Positions 7,684-15,000 of a stretch of DNA of 39,089 bases are shown one piece after another. Both the position numbers and the translations under genes were made by a program. The notes under the pieces were generated by a model. It searched no databases, had not been told where the DNA came from, and worked only from the letters and a program-made list of their open reading frames with translations. Numbering within the stretch: the stretch's first letter is position 1; each line of letters opens with the position of its first letter. Origin of the DNA: a virus. The DNA lies in IMG/VR virus record IMGVR_UViG_3300042934_000559, positions 1-39,089 of that record; one strand, 5' to 3'.

Positions 7684-7965
7684 ATGGCCGACTGGCACCC
7701 GATCCTCGCCGCCGTCGAATCCCCGCCCGGCGTGTGGCGAATGGTCGACCCGATGGGCCGCGAGTACGGGCTGATCGAGCTGCGCCGCGTCGACGGCGGT
7801 CAGCTGCGGTACAAGGTCACTCGGCTGGGCGAGGTGCTGGGCTGGGCGACGACGCTGCGTGAAGGGTGCTTCCGGGTGCATGCGGCGTTCCTGGCCGCGC
7901 ACGGGCCCGGTGGCGGCCCCATCGCGGACTGGGGCGAGCTCACCGGGCATGCGCGCCGGGGCTAG
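7684..7965 (+). CDS. Hypothetical accessory protein
   Basis: A 93-residue protein beginning MADWHPILAAVESPPGVWRM. It looks like a compact beta-rich domain (WRMVDPMGREYGLIELRRV, then RYKVTRLGEVLGWATTL), possibly one barrel. A GGAGAAGGGG lies upstream of the ATG and a TACACT at 7647-7652 could be a -10. Its stop overlaps the stop of the convergent recombinase gene by 2 bases. Family not recognised. Confidence 0.65.
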   Translation: MADWHPILAAVESPPGVWRMVDPMGREYGLIELRRVDGGQLRYKVTRLGEVLGWATTLREGCFRVHAAFLAAHGPGGGPIADWGELTGHARRG

Positions 7966-8873
7966 GCGACCAGGTCGAAAGCGGCCGCGGCGACGTACAC
8001 CGCGTGCACGCCATGAGCACCGCGCGCCGGGTGGTAGCCGAGCGTGGTGCGCACGTCGGCGTGGCCGGCGAAGTGGCAGACCTCCTCGATGGTCACGCCG
8101 GCGTCGATGAGCGTGCGGATCGCGGCGCGGCGGAGCGAGTGCGGGTGCGCGCGCTCGGGAAGGCCGGCCTTCCGCGAGAGGATGCGGACCCACCAGTAGG
8201 CGCCGTTCCGGTCCTGAGCGTTCCCGTTGCGGCGGCGGACGATCGGCCCCTCGGTGCGGTCGCCGATCGCGCGCTGGATGATCTCCCACACCTGCGGCGG
8301 GATCGGGGTGGTGTGCGTGCGGGCGCCCTTCTCGACCACGCGGAGGCGGCGGGTGCCGTGCTCGTCGACGACGACATCCTCGATCCGCGCCCGGCACGCG
8401 GCGGACACCCGGAGACCCAGCATCGCCATCAGCGCGAGGAGCGCGTGGTGGTCGGGTGACTCCTCCCCCGCGGCGTGCAGCAGCTGGCCGACCTGGAACC
8501 GGTCGAGCCACACCAGGCGCTCGGGGTCCTTGTGGACCTTCGGCATGCGAAGCATGACGGTCGGGTCGCGGTCGATGAGCTCGTCGGCGTACGCGAGCGC
8601 GAAGAACGACTTCAGTGTCTGCAGTCGCCGGCGCACCGAGACGGGCTTGTTGCGGCGCACGGTGGCGAGGTGCTCCGCGAACTCCTCGAGGTGCAGCCGG
8701 CGTGCGGCGAGCGGGTCGAGCTCGCTCTGCGCGCACCAGTCGAAGAAGAGCCGCAGGTCGGTGCCGTACAGCTTGCGGGTCTCGCCGGTGTAGCGACGCA
8801 GGAACGCGTCTCTGGCGAGGATCGACGCCGGGTCGAACGAGTGGACAGCGGGGACCGGTGTAACGTCGCTCAC
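7962..8873 (-). CDS. XerC/D-like tyrosine recombinase
   Basis: 303 residues from a GTG at 8873 with a GGAGG 5 bases upstream. The N-terminal half (about 20-110) is a SAM-like core-binding domain. The catalytic domain shows all expected residues: R155 (LGLR), K182 (VEKG), H245-x-x-R248 (HSLR), H271 (GHADVRTT) and the nucleophile Y280. It lacks an AP2-like arm-binding domain, so it resembles XerC/D and plasmid or cassette recombinases more than lambda-type integrases. It lies about 1 kb from attP with three small genes between. It could act on attP or could have brought in this accessory block. It is the second tyrosine recombinase of the genome. Confidence 0.9.
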   Translation of the reverse strand: MSDVTPVPAVHSFDPASILARDAFLRRYTGETRKLYGTDLRLFFDWCAQSELDPLAARRLHLEEFAEHLATVRRNKPVSVRRRLQTLKSFFALAYADELIDRDPTVMLRMPKVHKDPERLVWLDRFQVGQLLHAAGEESPDHHALLALMAMLGLRVSAACRARIEDVVVDEHGTRRLRVVEKGARTHTTPIPPQVWEIIQRAIGDRTEGPIVRRRNGNAQDRNGAYWWVRILSRKAGLPERAHPHSLRRAAIRTLIDAGVTIEEVCHFAGHADVRTTLGYHPARGAHGVHAVYVAAAAFDLVA

Positions 8874-8905
8874 GGCGACCTCCAACTTCTACTTGGGTGT
8901 CGTCT

Positions 8906-8935
8906 GCCCCGTCGGTGTTCGCGCACCGGCGGGGC
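8906..8935 (+). terminator. Hairpin in recombinase leader, terminator-like on plus strand
   Basis: GCCCCGTCGGTG (8906-8917) pairs with CACCGGCGGGGC (8924-8935) with one mismatch, followed on the plus strand by TTTCGTCTT. For plus transcription it looks like an intrinsic terminator with no plus-strand gene before it. For the minus-strand recombinase it lies 33 bases upstream of the start codon, so it may be a leader structure or a boundary against read-through antisense to the gene. Confidence 0.55.
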
Positions 8936-9138
8936 TTTCGTCTTGGAGACAGATCGTAAGCATGCGCATGCATGCCGTGCAAGCACCGCCGCCGATCTGG
9001 CGCGCGACACGCCACAGAACGCCCGGAAAACTGCGAGTTTCCCCGACGCCGTGATGTGATGTCGGAGGCGGCGTGTATCGTCATGCTTGCTGGCATGCAC
9101 GTCCCCTTCAGCAAGGGATCACCCGGATTGGAGATCCG

Positions 9139-10194
9139 ATGGCAACAGATGACACCAAGGAGATGGGCGGCTTCCTCATCGACCCGAGCGCCGGCGGCCG
9201 CGCTCGCGCCGAGAAGCTGTCCCCGACAGAGCGCTCAGACATCGCACGACAGGCCGCTGCCGCTCGCTGGAATCAGAAGGTCCCGAACGCCACACACGAC
9301 GGACTGCTCGACCTATCCGGCTTCCCACTAGGGTGCGCGGTGCTCGCCGACGGCACGCGCGTGATCAAGCAGGGAGACATCAACACCGCGCTCGGACGAT
9401 CGGCCTCGTCAGGTCGACGTGTCGAAGGACTCCCCCCGTTCCTCGACTCCGCCAACCTCACCGACTTCATCACCCCGGCGCTGCGCGAACATCTGCAAGG
9501 CATCAAGTTCCGCGCCCCAAACCAACGCTTCATCTCGACGGGGTACGAAGCGGTCGTCCTCCCCGAGATCTGCGACGTGTTCCTGTCCGCTCGAGCGAGC
9601 GACAAGGTGAAGCTCACCAAGAGCCAAGAGGAGTACGCCAAGCGCGCGGAGATCCTCATGCGGGCGCTCGCCAAGGTAGGCATCGTCGCGCTCGTCGACG
9701 AAGCCACGGGCTACGAGAAGACCCGCGAGAACCGGGAGTTGCAACGTCTCCTCGCTGAGTATGTCGAAGAGTCCTTCCGCCCGTGGGTGAAGAAGTTCCC
9801 TGATGAGTTCTTCGCGCAGGTCCTACGCGTGTACGGCCACGATCCCAAGGGACGCGGGAACCGGCGCCCGCAGTTCATCGGTCGATTCATCAACGAGTAC
9901 ATCTACGATCAGTTTCCGGAGGGCGTCCTCGACGAACTGCAGCGTGTGAACCCGGTGAAGGAATCCGGGTCGCGCTCTCGCAGCCATCATCAGCACCTCA
10001 CGGAAGGCACCGGCAACGTCCACCTCGACCGGCAGATCGTGGCCGTGACGACGCTGCTCACGGTGAGCCGTGACGCCGAGGAGTTCAAGCAGTTCTTCGC
10101 GATGCGCTTCCCGAAGCAGCGCGCGGTGCTCCGTGTGACGACCACTGCCGATGGCGAGATGGAGAAGCTGTTCGAGTTGGAGGACTTCGACTAG
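9139..10194 (+). CDS. P63C-domain protein
   Basis: 351 residues from an ATG with GGAG upstream. The C-terminal two thirds match the pattern of the P63C domain: SFRPWVKKFPDEFFAQVLRVYG, then NRRPQFIGRFINEYIYDQFPEGVLDELQRVNP, then the HHQHLTEGTGNVHLDRQI segment. P63C proteins occur widely in phages, plasmids and genomic islands. Their function is not established; some are seen with antirepressor-like or regulatory contexts. The N-terminus (SPTERSDIARQAAAARW) is helical and might bind DNA. It is monocistronic: its own upstream region and a strong terminator at 10202-10245. Confidence 0.8.
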   Translation: MATDDTKEMGGFLIDPSAGGRARAEKLSPTERSDIARQAAAARWNQKVPNATHDGLLDLSGFPLGCAVLADGTRVIKQGDINTALGRSASSGRRVEGLPPFLDSANLTDFITPALREHLQGIKFRAPNQRFISTGYEAVVLPEICDVFLSARASDKVKLTKSQEEYAKRAEILMRALAKVGIVALVDEATGYEKTRENRELQRLLAEYVEESFRPWVKKFPDEFFAQVLRVYGHDPKGRGNRRPQFIGRFINEYIYDQFPEGVLDELQRVNPVKESGSRSRSHHQHLTEGTGNVHLDRQIVAVTTLLTVSRDAEEFKQFFAMRFPKQRAVLRVTTTADGEMEKLFELEDFD

Positions 10195-10201
10195 AACGAC
10201 G

Positions 10202-10245
10202 AAACGCCCCCGGGCCGACTCCGAAGAGTCAGCCCGGGGGCGTTT
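10202..10245 (+). terminator. Strong intrinsic terminator after P63C gene
   Basis: A 20-bp stem with one mismatch: AAACGCCCCCGGGCCGACTC, loop CGAA, and the complementary arm ending GGGGGCGTTT, then GTTCG. It starts 7 bases after the P63C stop. Because the hairpin is symmetrical it can also stop transcription from the right. Confidence 0.9.
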
Positions 10246-10387
10246 GTTCGTGGTGCCTGGCGATGCCCGCGCGCTACGGACATCTGGCTTCGGTGCGCGA
10301 TGCTCTGGGGCCACATCTCCCAGATCTAACTAATGCGTCAATCGACCGTTGCCGGTCGGGTCATGCATGGCGAGGATCGCCAGAGGA
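10246..10387. other. Intergenic stretch between terminator and HTH gene
   Basis: 142 bases with no coding pattern. It contains a short hairpin CGACCG-TTGC-CGGTCG near 10345-10360 that could help end the leftward HTH transcript. No tRNA cloverleaf could be formed by eye. Confidence 0.4.
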
Positions 10388-10693
10388 TCAGTCGCGGATG
10401 ATGCCCTGATCCTTCATCGCCTGGATGCGCTGCAACCACACATCGTTGCCGTGCTTCCAGTCACCCTCGCGGCGTCGGCCGGCGGGCGTCGCTCCAAGCT
10501 CACGCACCCAGCGTTGGAGCGTCGACGTGGAGATCCCGGTGGCCTTGGAGAGTTCCGGGAACGACGCACCCCTGACGAGCGCGTCGACCGTCACTTCCTT
10601 GAGCAGCCGTTCCGCGTCGGCGGCGAATTGCTTCGCGGCGAGGATCGCTTCCACACGCTCCGGAGGGACCACACCACGCGCCTGAGGAGTCAT
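10388..10693 (-). CDS. Helix-turn-helix protein
   Basis: 101 residues. The middle (DALVRGASFPELSKATGISTSTLQRWVRELG) is a textbook resolvase/transposase-type helix-turn-helix, and the C-terminus reads NDVWLQRIQAMKDQGIIRD. No catalytic domain follows, so it is probably a regulator. It is the second gene of a leftward pair with the 56-residue gene at 10703-10873; the gap is 9 bases. It might control the neighbouring P63C or surface-glycan genes; this is inference. Confidence 0.75.
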   Translation of the reverse strand: MTPQARGVVPPERVEAILAAKQFAADAERLLKEVTVDALVRGASFPELSKATGISTSTLQRWVRELGATPAGRRREGDWKHGNDVWLQRIQAMKDQGIIRD

Positions 10694-10702
10694 CCCGTCA
10701 GG

Positions 10703-10873
10703 TTAGACCGGAGACCCCGCGACGAGCGCCGCGCTCGCCCACGCCCGGTACTTCATCTTGCTCTCATCGCTCAGCAGGCCGTAGGCGATGTCGGGGTAGC
10801 GAGCGTTGGCGATGGCTCGGGCAGCGCGGTCGATCTGCTGCTCGGTGATGAGCTTCTTCGCGGCTTCGTCCAT
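10703..10873 (-). CDS. 56-residue helical protein
   Basis: A short gene starting MDEAAKKLITEQQIDRAARA, with AGGGTG 7 bases before the ATG. The product is mostly helical with a conserved-looking YPDIAYGLLSDESKMKYRAWA segment. It sits 9 bases upstream of the HTH gene and is probably co-transcribed. Similar small proteins ahead of regulatory genes occur in actinophages, but I cannot name a family. It could be an antitoxin-like or modulatory partner. Confidence 0.6.
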   Translation of the reverse strand: MDEAAKKLITEQQIDRAARAIANARYPDIAYGLLSDESKMKYRAWASAALVAGSPV

Positions 10874-10959
10874 CTCATCACCCTACCACTTGCCTTAGTC
10901 GCATCGACCAAGCTAACGCGTTATTACGTGCAGGTCGGAGGGCGGAAAGCGGCGTCCGC

Positions 10960-10965
10960 TATTCT
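10960..10965 (+). promoter_or_regulatory. -10 box of leaderless promoter for the surface-glycan pair
   Basis: TATTCT ends seven bases before the GTG at 10973. There is no Shine-Dalgarno between them, which fits transcription starting at the start codon. It would drive the small membrane protein and the O-antigen ligase-like gene independently of the phage lytic promoters, as expected for a gene expressed in the lysogen. Confidence 0.55.
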
Positions 10966-10972
10966 CAACACC

Positions 10973-11149
10973 GTGGATGAGAACCGGACGCCGATCTCAC
11001 GCCTCGGTGAGCGTTGGTCGATGCGGTCGCGCGAGGATCGCCGATACGCGTTGAGGATGACTCTCGCCTTTTTCGGCACCCTCGGCTTCATTCTCTTCAT
11101 GACGTTCCACCCGGTCGGGTGGGCGATCATCGAGTGGTTCGCCGGGTGA
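10973..11149 (+). CDS. Small single-pass membrane protein
   Basis: 58 residues from a GTG start: a charged N-terminus (MRSREDRRYALRM) followed by one hydrophobic helix (LAFFGTLGFILFMTFHPVGW). It overlaps the start of the O-antigen ligase-like gene by 4 bases (GTGA), so the two are translationally coupled. It is probably an accessory subunit of that membrane protein. The start is chosen from the promoter spacing; a start further upstream cannot be excluded. Confidence 0.6.
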   Translation: MDENRTPISRLGERWSMRSREDRRYALRMTLAFFGTLGFILFMTFHPVGWAIIEWFAG

Positions 11150-12459
11150 GAAGCGAGCGGCTTCAGACCGCAACGCTCATCGGCGTCGCCGCGCTGGCAA
11201 CAGTCATCGTCACCGTCCTCGCCCTCTACAGCCCGACGCTCGCGATCGCGGGTATCGGCGCACTCTTTCTGCTCGGGCTCACAGTGGCGAAGCCCATGGT
11301 CGGCGTCGTGGTGTGGCTGGCCGTGCTGATCCTCATCCCCGATTGGACGCCACTCCCGGTCGGCCTCAAGCCGGTGAGCGCGATCGGCGTCGTGGTGCTC
11401 ATCGGCATCCTCGTCTCGCGGCGTCGCGAACGCATCCGCATCACATGGCCCGACTTCGCCCTGGCGGCCGCCGTCATCACGATCGGGATCCTCACGTTCC
11501 TCGACGGCTACCCGATCGTGCTGCTGTCGAACCTCGCCGCGGTGCTCGGAGTGTCGTACTGGCTTGGGCGCGCTGCACCGGACGCTGCACGCCGCGCCTA
11601 TCTCTGGGCGATGGTCATCGTGTCGATCTGGGGCATCTTCGAGTTCGCCACCCGGCTACACGTGTTCTCGCAGTGGGCGCTGTCAACCACCCACCACTGG
11701 GACCTGATCCAGACACGTTCCGGAGTGGACCGGTCGGAGGCGGCGTTCGGTCACGCGATCGCCTACGGTGCGAGCATCGCCATGGCTATCCCGTTCGCAC
11801 GCGAGTTGCCGCGCCGCGCCGGCCTCGTGCAACTGATCCTGCTCGCCGGAGTTTTCGCCTCAGTCAGCCGCGGCCCGATGCTGACCGCGGCGCTGGCACT
11901 GGGCCTCGCCGTGATCTTCTCGACAAAGGGGCGCGCCCGAGCCATCAGCATCATCGGGCTCGTCCTGGCGATGATCGCGATACTCGCGGTGTTCCAGCTC
12001 TTGTACGGCAGTGAGGACAGCGACGAGACACAGCAGTCCGGAGACCAGCGCACCATTCAACTTCTCGCGACCCTGCCCAACGTGCAGTGGTTCGGCGCGA
12101 CAGGACTCAGTTTCGAAGACGGTCGGGTTCAGACCCTCGGTACGGACATCATCGACAACACGTTCCTGCGACTGGCCATCAACTTCGGATGGGTCCTCGC
12201 CGCACTCATCCTCGCACCCCTGATCTTCGCCCTGTTCCGCCTACTCCGCGGCGAATACACTGCCTCGAGCCTGGCGCTCATCGGGCAGATCCCTGTGTTG
12301 CTCGTGACGAGCCTCATCACGCAGTGGCAGGCGGCGCTGTTCTTCGTCGCAGGTATGGCAGTCGCAGATCTCACCGCTCTCCGCTACTCGAAGCGAACCG
12401 CGACGCCCGCCGACACGACCGTCCGCGCGCGCTCGAAGTTGCCGCCGCGCACGAAGTGA
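11146..12459 (+). CDS. O-antigen ligase / Wzy-like polytopic membrane protein
   Basis: 437 residues with about 11-12 hydrophobic helices. In the centre is a large extracytoplasmic loop with polar and charged residues (RLHVFSQWALSTTHHWDLIQ, RSGVDRSEAAFGHAIAYG), and a second polar loop (GSEDSDETQQSGDQRTIQ) is followed by WFGATGLSFEDGR and DNTFLRLAINFGW. This matches the Wzy_C / O-antigen ligase superfamily, which joins or polymerises undecaprenyl-linked glycans at the membrane. A Gram-positive actinobacterium has no O-antigen, so the substrate would be a capsule or wall glycopolymer. In a phage it is a strong candidate for lysogenic conversion. The last 76 bases overlap the SGNH tail gene tail-to-tail. 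Confidence 0.8.
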   Translation: MRSERLQTATLIGVAALATVIVTVLALYSPTLAIAGIGALFLLGLTVAKPMVGVVVWLAVLILIPDWTPLPVGLKPVSAIGVVVLIGILVSRRRERIRITWPDFALAAAVITIGILTFLDGYPIVLLSNLAAVLGVSYWLGRAAPDAARRAYLWAMVIVSIWGIFEFATRLHVFSQWALSTTHHWDLIQTRSGVDRSEAAFGHAIAYGASIAMAIPFARELPRRAGLVQLILLAGVFASVSRGPMLTAALALGLAVIFSTKGRARAISIIGLVLAMIAILAVFQLLYGSEDSDETQQSGDQRTIQLLATLPNVQWFGATGLSFEDGRVQTLGTDIIDNTFLRLAINFGWVLAALILAPLIFALFRLLRGEYTASSLALIGQIPVLLVTSLITQWQAALFFVAGMAVADLTALRYSKRTATPADTTVRARSKLPPRTK

Positions 12460-13823
12460 AGTCCGTCCGAGGCGACGAACCTTGCGTCCGGGTATGGCGA
12501 GTCAGGTGCGGCTTCAAGGACCTTCTCGTAGTCGATGAGTCCAGCGATGCCGTCCGGGATGTTCCGCAGGAAGTTGTTGCGGTCGCGGCGAGCGAGCTCG
12601 GCACCCACCGAGCAGGGCTCGTCGGCGGCGTGCGCGTTCGCCAGCGCGGTAACGGTGGCGGTGTAGGGGCCTGAACCGGTGACTGCCGAGATGGTGACCT
12701 TCTCCCGGTTGTATCCCGACCCGATGAGCACCGTCCCTGTCGCGAGCGACGTGTCGATCGTGATGCTGGTCGCACCAGCAGACGCTGCCGCGGTGAGGCG
12801 CGCGAAGGATGACACCTGGTCACTCCGCGGCGGGATCGTCGCCCAGTAGATGCGCTTGATCCCGTAGTCCTCTCGGAGCTTGATGTCGATTCCACGCACG
12901 GCGGGTACGAACGTCGAGAGGCCCGATGCGCCGTCGTTCGTCCCGAGTGCGACCACTGCGGCGTCGATGTCGACAGAAGCGAGGTCCACCCGATCCCACA
13001 GCATTGGATACGTCGGGTTGTCGCCGGTGCCATCGATGCCGCCGTAGTCCGGCGTTGATGCAGAACCACAGCCCAGGTTGATCGCGACGAACCCACCCAT
13101 CTGCGCCGAGATGCCCGGCACCGACTCGTGCGGAAGCGCGCCGGCGTCGGTGTACCCGTGCGCCGCCGTTGCGTAGCCGACCGTGTTGGAATCGCCCGGG
13201 AACAGGATGACCTGCACAGCCTCGGAGAACTCGTACTCGATCGCCACATCCAGTCGCAGGCTGTTCGTGCCGATCGTCGGCGACGTCAGCGTGGCGTTGG
13301 CGGCGTTCGCAGACCCGGCAGCGGACACCCCCTGGTAGGAGTTGCCCGACGCGACGCCCGTTCCTGACGCCGGGGCCGTGATGCCCCACGAGATGACCTT
13401 CGCCACGCCAGCCTCGAACGGGTCGGCCTCGATCCAATCGGACCACACGCGGGTCTTGTCGATCGGCACTGAGAGCGCGCCCGACCGGGCGGTCAGTGCG
13501 GCTGAGGCGTGCCCCGCCCACCTGTTGTTACCGGAGGATCCGTTCGACTCGTAGACCGGAGACCCGGTCCAGACGCCCGTGACGGTGACGGGTGTGGTGA
13601 GTGTCGTAGCGGAGCGCAGGTTGTTGTTCAGGAAGCCGATGCGCCACCGTGCCGCGCCGACCGGCAGCATGATCAGCGAGCGCTGCGTGAGGTCGACCGT
13701 GCCGCCGGCCGCCGTCGTGGCGTTCGGAGCGGTGAGGAAGGCGAACGCGTGACGATTCGCTGGCACACCGGGCACCTTGAAAGAGTCGAGGCGGCGACCG
13801 GTGGAGTCCTTCATGTACGCCAT
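12384..13823 (-). CDS. SGNH/GDSL-hydrolase tail protein
   Basis: 479 residues. The N-terminal ~190 residues look like beta-rich carbohydrate-binding or structural sequence. The hydrolase follows with block I FPGDSNTVGY (Ser212), block III ALGTNDG (Asn296) and block V DGLHF (Asp453, His456), the SGNH catalytic set. A SASAGATSITIDTSLA-type insert (ASAGATSITIDTSLATG) splits the domain. As the last gene of the late operon it probably forms the tail tip or fibre and de-esterifies host surface glycans (acetyl groups) during adsorption. It converges with the O-antigen ligase-like gene and overlaps its 3' end. Confidence 0.85.
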   Translation of the reverse strand: MAYMKDSTGRRLDSFKVPGVPANRHAFAFLTAPNATTAAGGTVDLTQRSLIMLPVGAARWRIGFLNNNLRSATTLTTPVTVTGVWTGSPVYESNGSSGNNRWAGHASAALTARSGALSVPIDKTRVWSDWIEADPFEAGVAKVISWGITAPASGTGVASGNSYQGVSAAGSANAANATLTSPTIGTNSLRLDVAIEYEFSEAVQVILFPGDSNTVGYATAAHGYTDAGALPHESVPGISAQMGGFVAINLGCGSASTPDYGGIDGTGDNPTYPMLWDRVDLASVDIDAAVVALGTNDGASGLSTFVPAVRGIDIKLREDYGIKRIYWATIPPRSDQVSSFARLTAAASAGATSITIDTSLATGTVLIGSGYNREKVTISAVTGSGPYTATVTALANAHAADEPCSVGAELARRDRNNFLRNIPDGIAGLIDYEKVLEAAPDSPYPDARFVASDGLHFVRGGNFERARTVVSAGVAVRFE

Positions 13824-13824
13824 G

Positions 13825-14067
13825 TCAGATGTCCTCGCTCGTGATGTCGTCGATCTCGCCCGTGGTCGAGTTGACGGTGATGGTCACGAGCTTGCCCACG
13901 AGGGGGTCGCCGTTCTCATCGAGAAACCTCACAAATGTGGCGCTTAGCGCAGGCTCAGAGAGGCGCCCGGTCAGGTCCTCGTCGTGCTCGTTGATCTTCG
14001 AGGCCGCGGCGTTCATCGCACCGGAAACGCCGACATCGCCCGGCGCCCAGTCGTCCTTCAGTGGCAT
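13825..14067 (-). CDS. Small tail-fibre-like protein A
   Basis: 80 residues from an ATG with GGAGAG upstream. It begins MPLKDDWAPGDVGVSGAMNA, followed by a short helix and a beta-rich half (ATFVRFLDENGDPLVGKLVT). The WxPGxxGxSGA opening is shared with the protein encoded at 14467-14700, so the two seem related. It ends one base before the SGNH gene starts. Probable minor structural protein of the tail fibre. Confidence 0.65.
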   Translation of the reverse strand: MPLKDDWAPGDVGVSGAMNAAASKINEHDEDLTGRLSEPALSATFVRFLDENGDPLVGKLVTITVNSTTGEIDDITSEDI

Positions 14068-14077
14068 TGGTCTCTCC

Positions 14078-14470
14078 TCAGAATCGGTCGCGCAACGCGG
14101 CGGTGAGCTGCTGCAGCAAGGTGGCGGTCGGGGCGACAGGGACGAAGGCGACAGGGTCCACGACGGGCAGGTCACCGAAGTCGACGGGGCCGACGTCTGG
14201 GATCTCGACGAACCGGGTGATCGACCTGCCGGGAGCGAGCACCATCACCCGTGCGCAGCACAGCCCGCCGGTCGGTTCCAGCTCGAGCGGTTCCTCGAGC
14301 TCGCCGTCCACGATCGGGACGGTGATGGTGGCGGGGAACGTGACCGTGTCGCCGTCGACGGCGGTGTACGGGCTGGAGCCCGCCCAGTAGTCGACGATGA
14401 CGCTCCCCCGCGGAATCGGCCCAGGCGAGCCGAGCAGGGTGCGCAGTGCCGTCACATTCACGACGGTCAT
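14078..14470 (-). CDS. Hypothetical tail-associated protein
   Basis: 130 residues, beta-rich (RGSVIVDYWAGSSPYTAVDG, then DTVTFPATITVPIVDGELEE), ending in a helix (TLLQQLTAALRDRF). It starts in an ATGA overlap with the gene before it. The run of short fibre-like genes suggests a structural role at the tail tip, but no family is recognised. Confidence 0.6.
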   Translation of the reverse strand: MTVVNVTALRTLLGSPGPIPRGSVIVDYWAGSSPYTAVDGDTVTFPATITVPIVDGELEEPLELEPTGGLCCARVMVLAPGRSITRFVEIPDVGPVDFGDLPVVDPVAFVPVAPTATLLQQLTAALRDRF

Positions 14471-14700
14471 CCCGGGTCCTCCGTATCTTCCGGTTCATCC
14501 ACGCCGGTGCCCGCCGCGGCCGCGACGGGCGCCACAGTCACCGAGTGCACGGCGGTGCCGTCTTCGGTGAGCGTCACCACCACGCGCATATCCGGCGCCG
14601 GGGTGCCGTCGAACCGCACCACCGTCACCTTCTGCGCCAGGTACTCCAGGGCACCCGAGATGCCCGACTTGCCCGGAGGCCACGACTCACTGTCCGCCAC
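14467..14700 (-). CDS. Small tail-fibre-like protein B
   Basis: 77 residues from a GTG start with GAGAGGG upstream. Its N-terminus ESWPPGKSGISGALEYLAQK aligns with the start of protein A (DDWAPGDVGVSGAMNA), and both continue with a VRF..G.P beta segment. The C-terminus is an acidic Pro/Gly tail. Likely paralogues within a tail-tip module. Confidence 0.6.
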   Translation of the reverse strand: MADSESWPPGKSGISGALEYLAQKVTVVRFDGTPAPDMRVVVTLTEDGTAVHSVTVAPVAAAAGTGVDEPEDTEDPG

Positions 14701-14779
14701 GGCGATGCCCTCTCGATGGGGAGAACAAGACGATGAGGGCCGCGGTCACCACGACGGCGGCCGCGGCCCAGCGGATCAC
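14687..14779 (-). CDS. 30-residue single-TM peptide in lysis cassette
   Basis: GTG start inside the stop of the holin-like gene (GTGA). The product is VIRWAAAAVVVTAALIVLFS followed by SPSRGHRRGGQ: one membrane helix and a short basic tail. The size, the topology and the tight coupling to the holin-like gene suggest a second small membrane effector of lysis. The frame is very short, so confidence is limited. Confidence 0.45.
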   Translation of the reverse strand: MIRWAAAAVVVTAALIVLFSPSRGHRRGGQ

Positions 14780-15000
14780 TTCGCGTTCGGCGTCGCGTAG
14801 ACAGCGAGGAACGCGCCGAGCCCCAGCGTGAGGCTCACGACGCCCAGCGGAACGACCTCGCCCTGGAAGTCGATGACGCCATCAGCGCCGGCGACGACGA
14901 TGGCAGGACCGAGGCTGGCAGCGACGGCGCCCACACCTGCGACGAACGCCTTCCGCGCCTTCGCAACGAAACCAGGGCCAGTGGTGATGTCTTCGGACAT
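14776..15000 (-). CDS. Putative holin
   Basis: 74 residues, start ATG with a GAGGAGGTC ribosome-binding site. Two hydrophobic helices (AFVAGVGAVAASLGPAIVVA and VVPLGVVSLTLGLGAFLAVY) are separated by a short acidic turn (GADGVIDFQGE). This is the usual layout of a small class II-type holin, and the gene lies downstream of the endolysin in the same operon. It would form the membrane lesion that lets the endolysin reach the peptidoglycan. Confidence 0.7.
   Translation of the reverse strand: MSEDITTGPGFVAKARKAFVAGVGAVAASLGPAIVVAGADGVIDFQGEVVPLGVVSLTLGLGAFLAVYATPNAK

Noticed and set aside
7366-9114. 582-codon minus frame over the recombinase and its neighbours
   Set aside because: It overlaps the XerC-like gene in another frame and is Arg/Pro-rich, so it is a GC-rich shadow.
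10246-10387. tRNA-like sequence after the P63C terminator
   Set aside because: No acceptor stem with a matching T-arm could be formed. Only a 6-bp hairpin is present.
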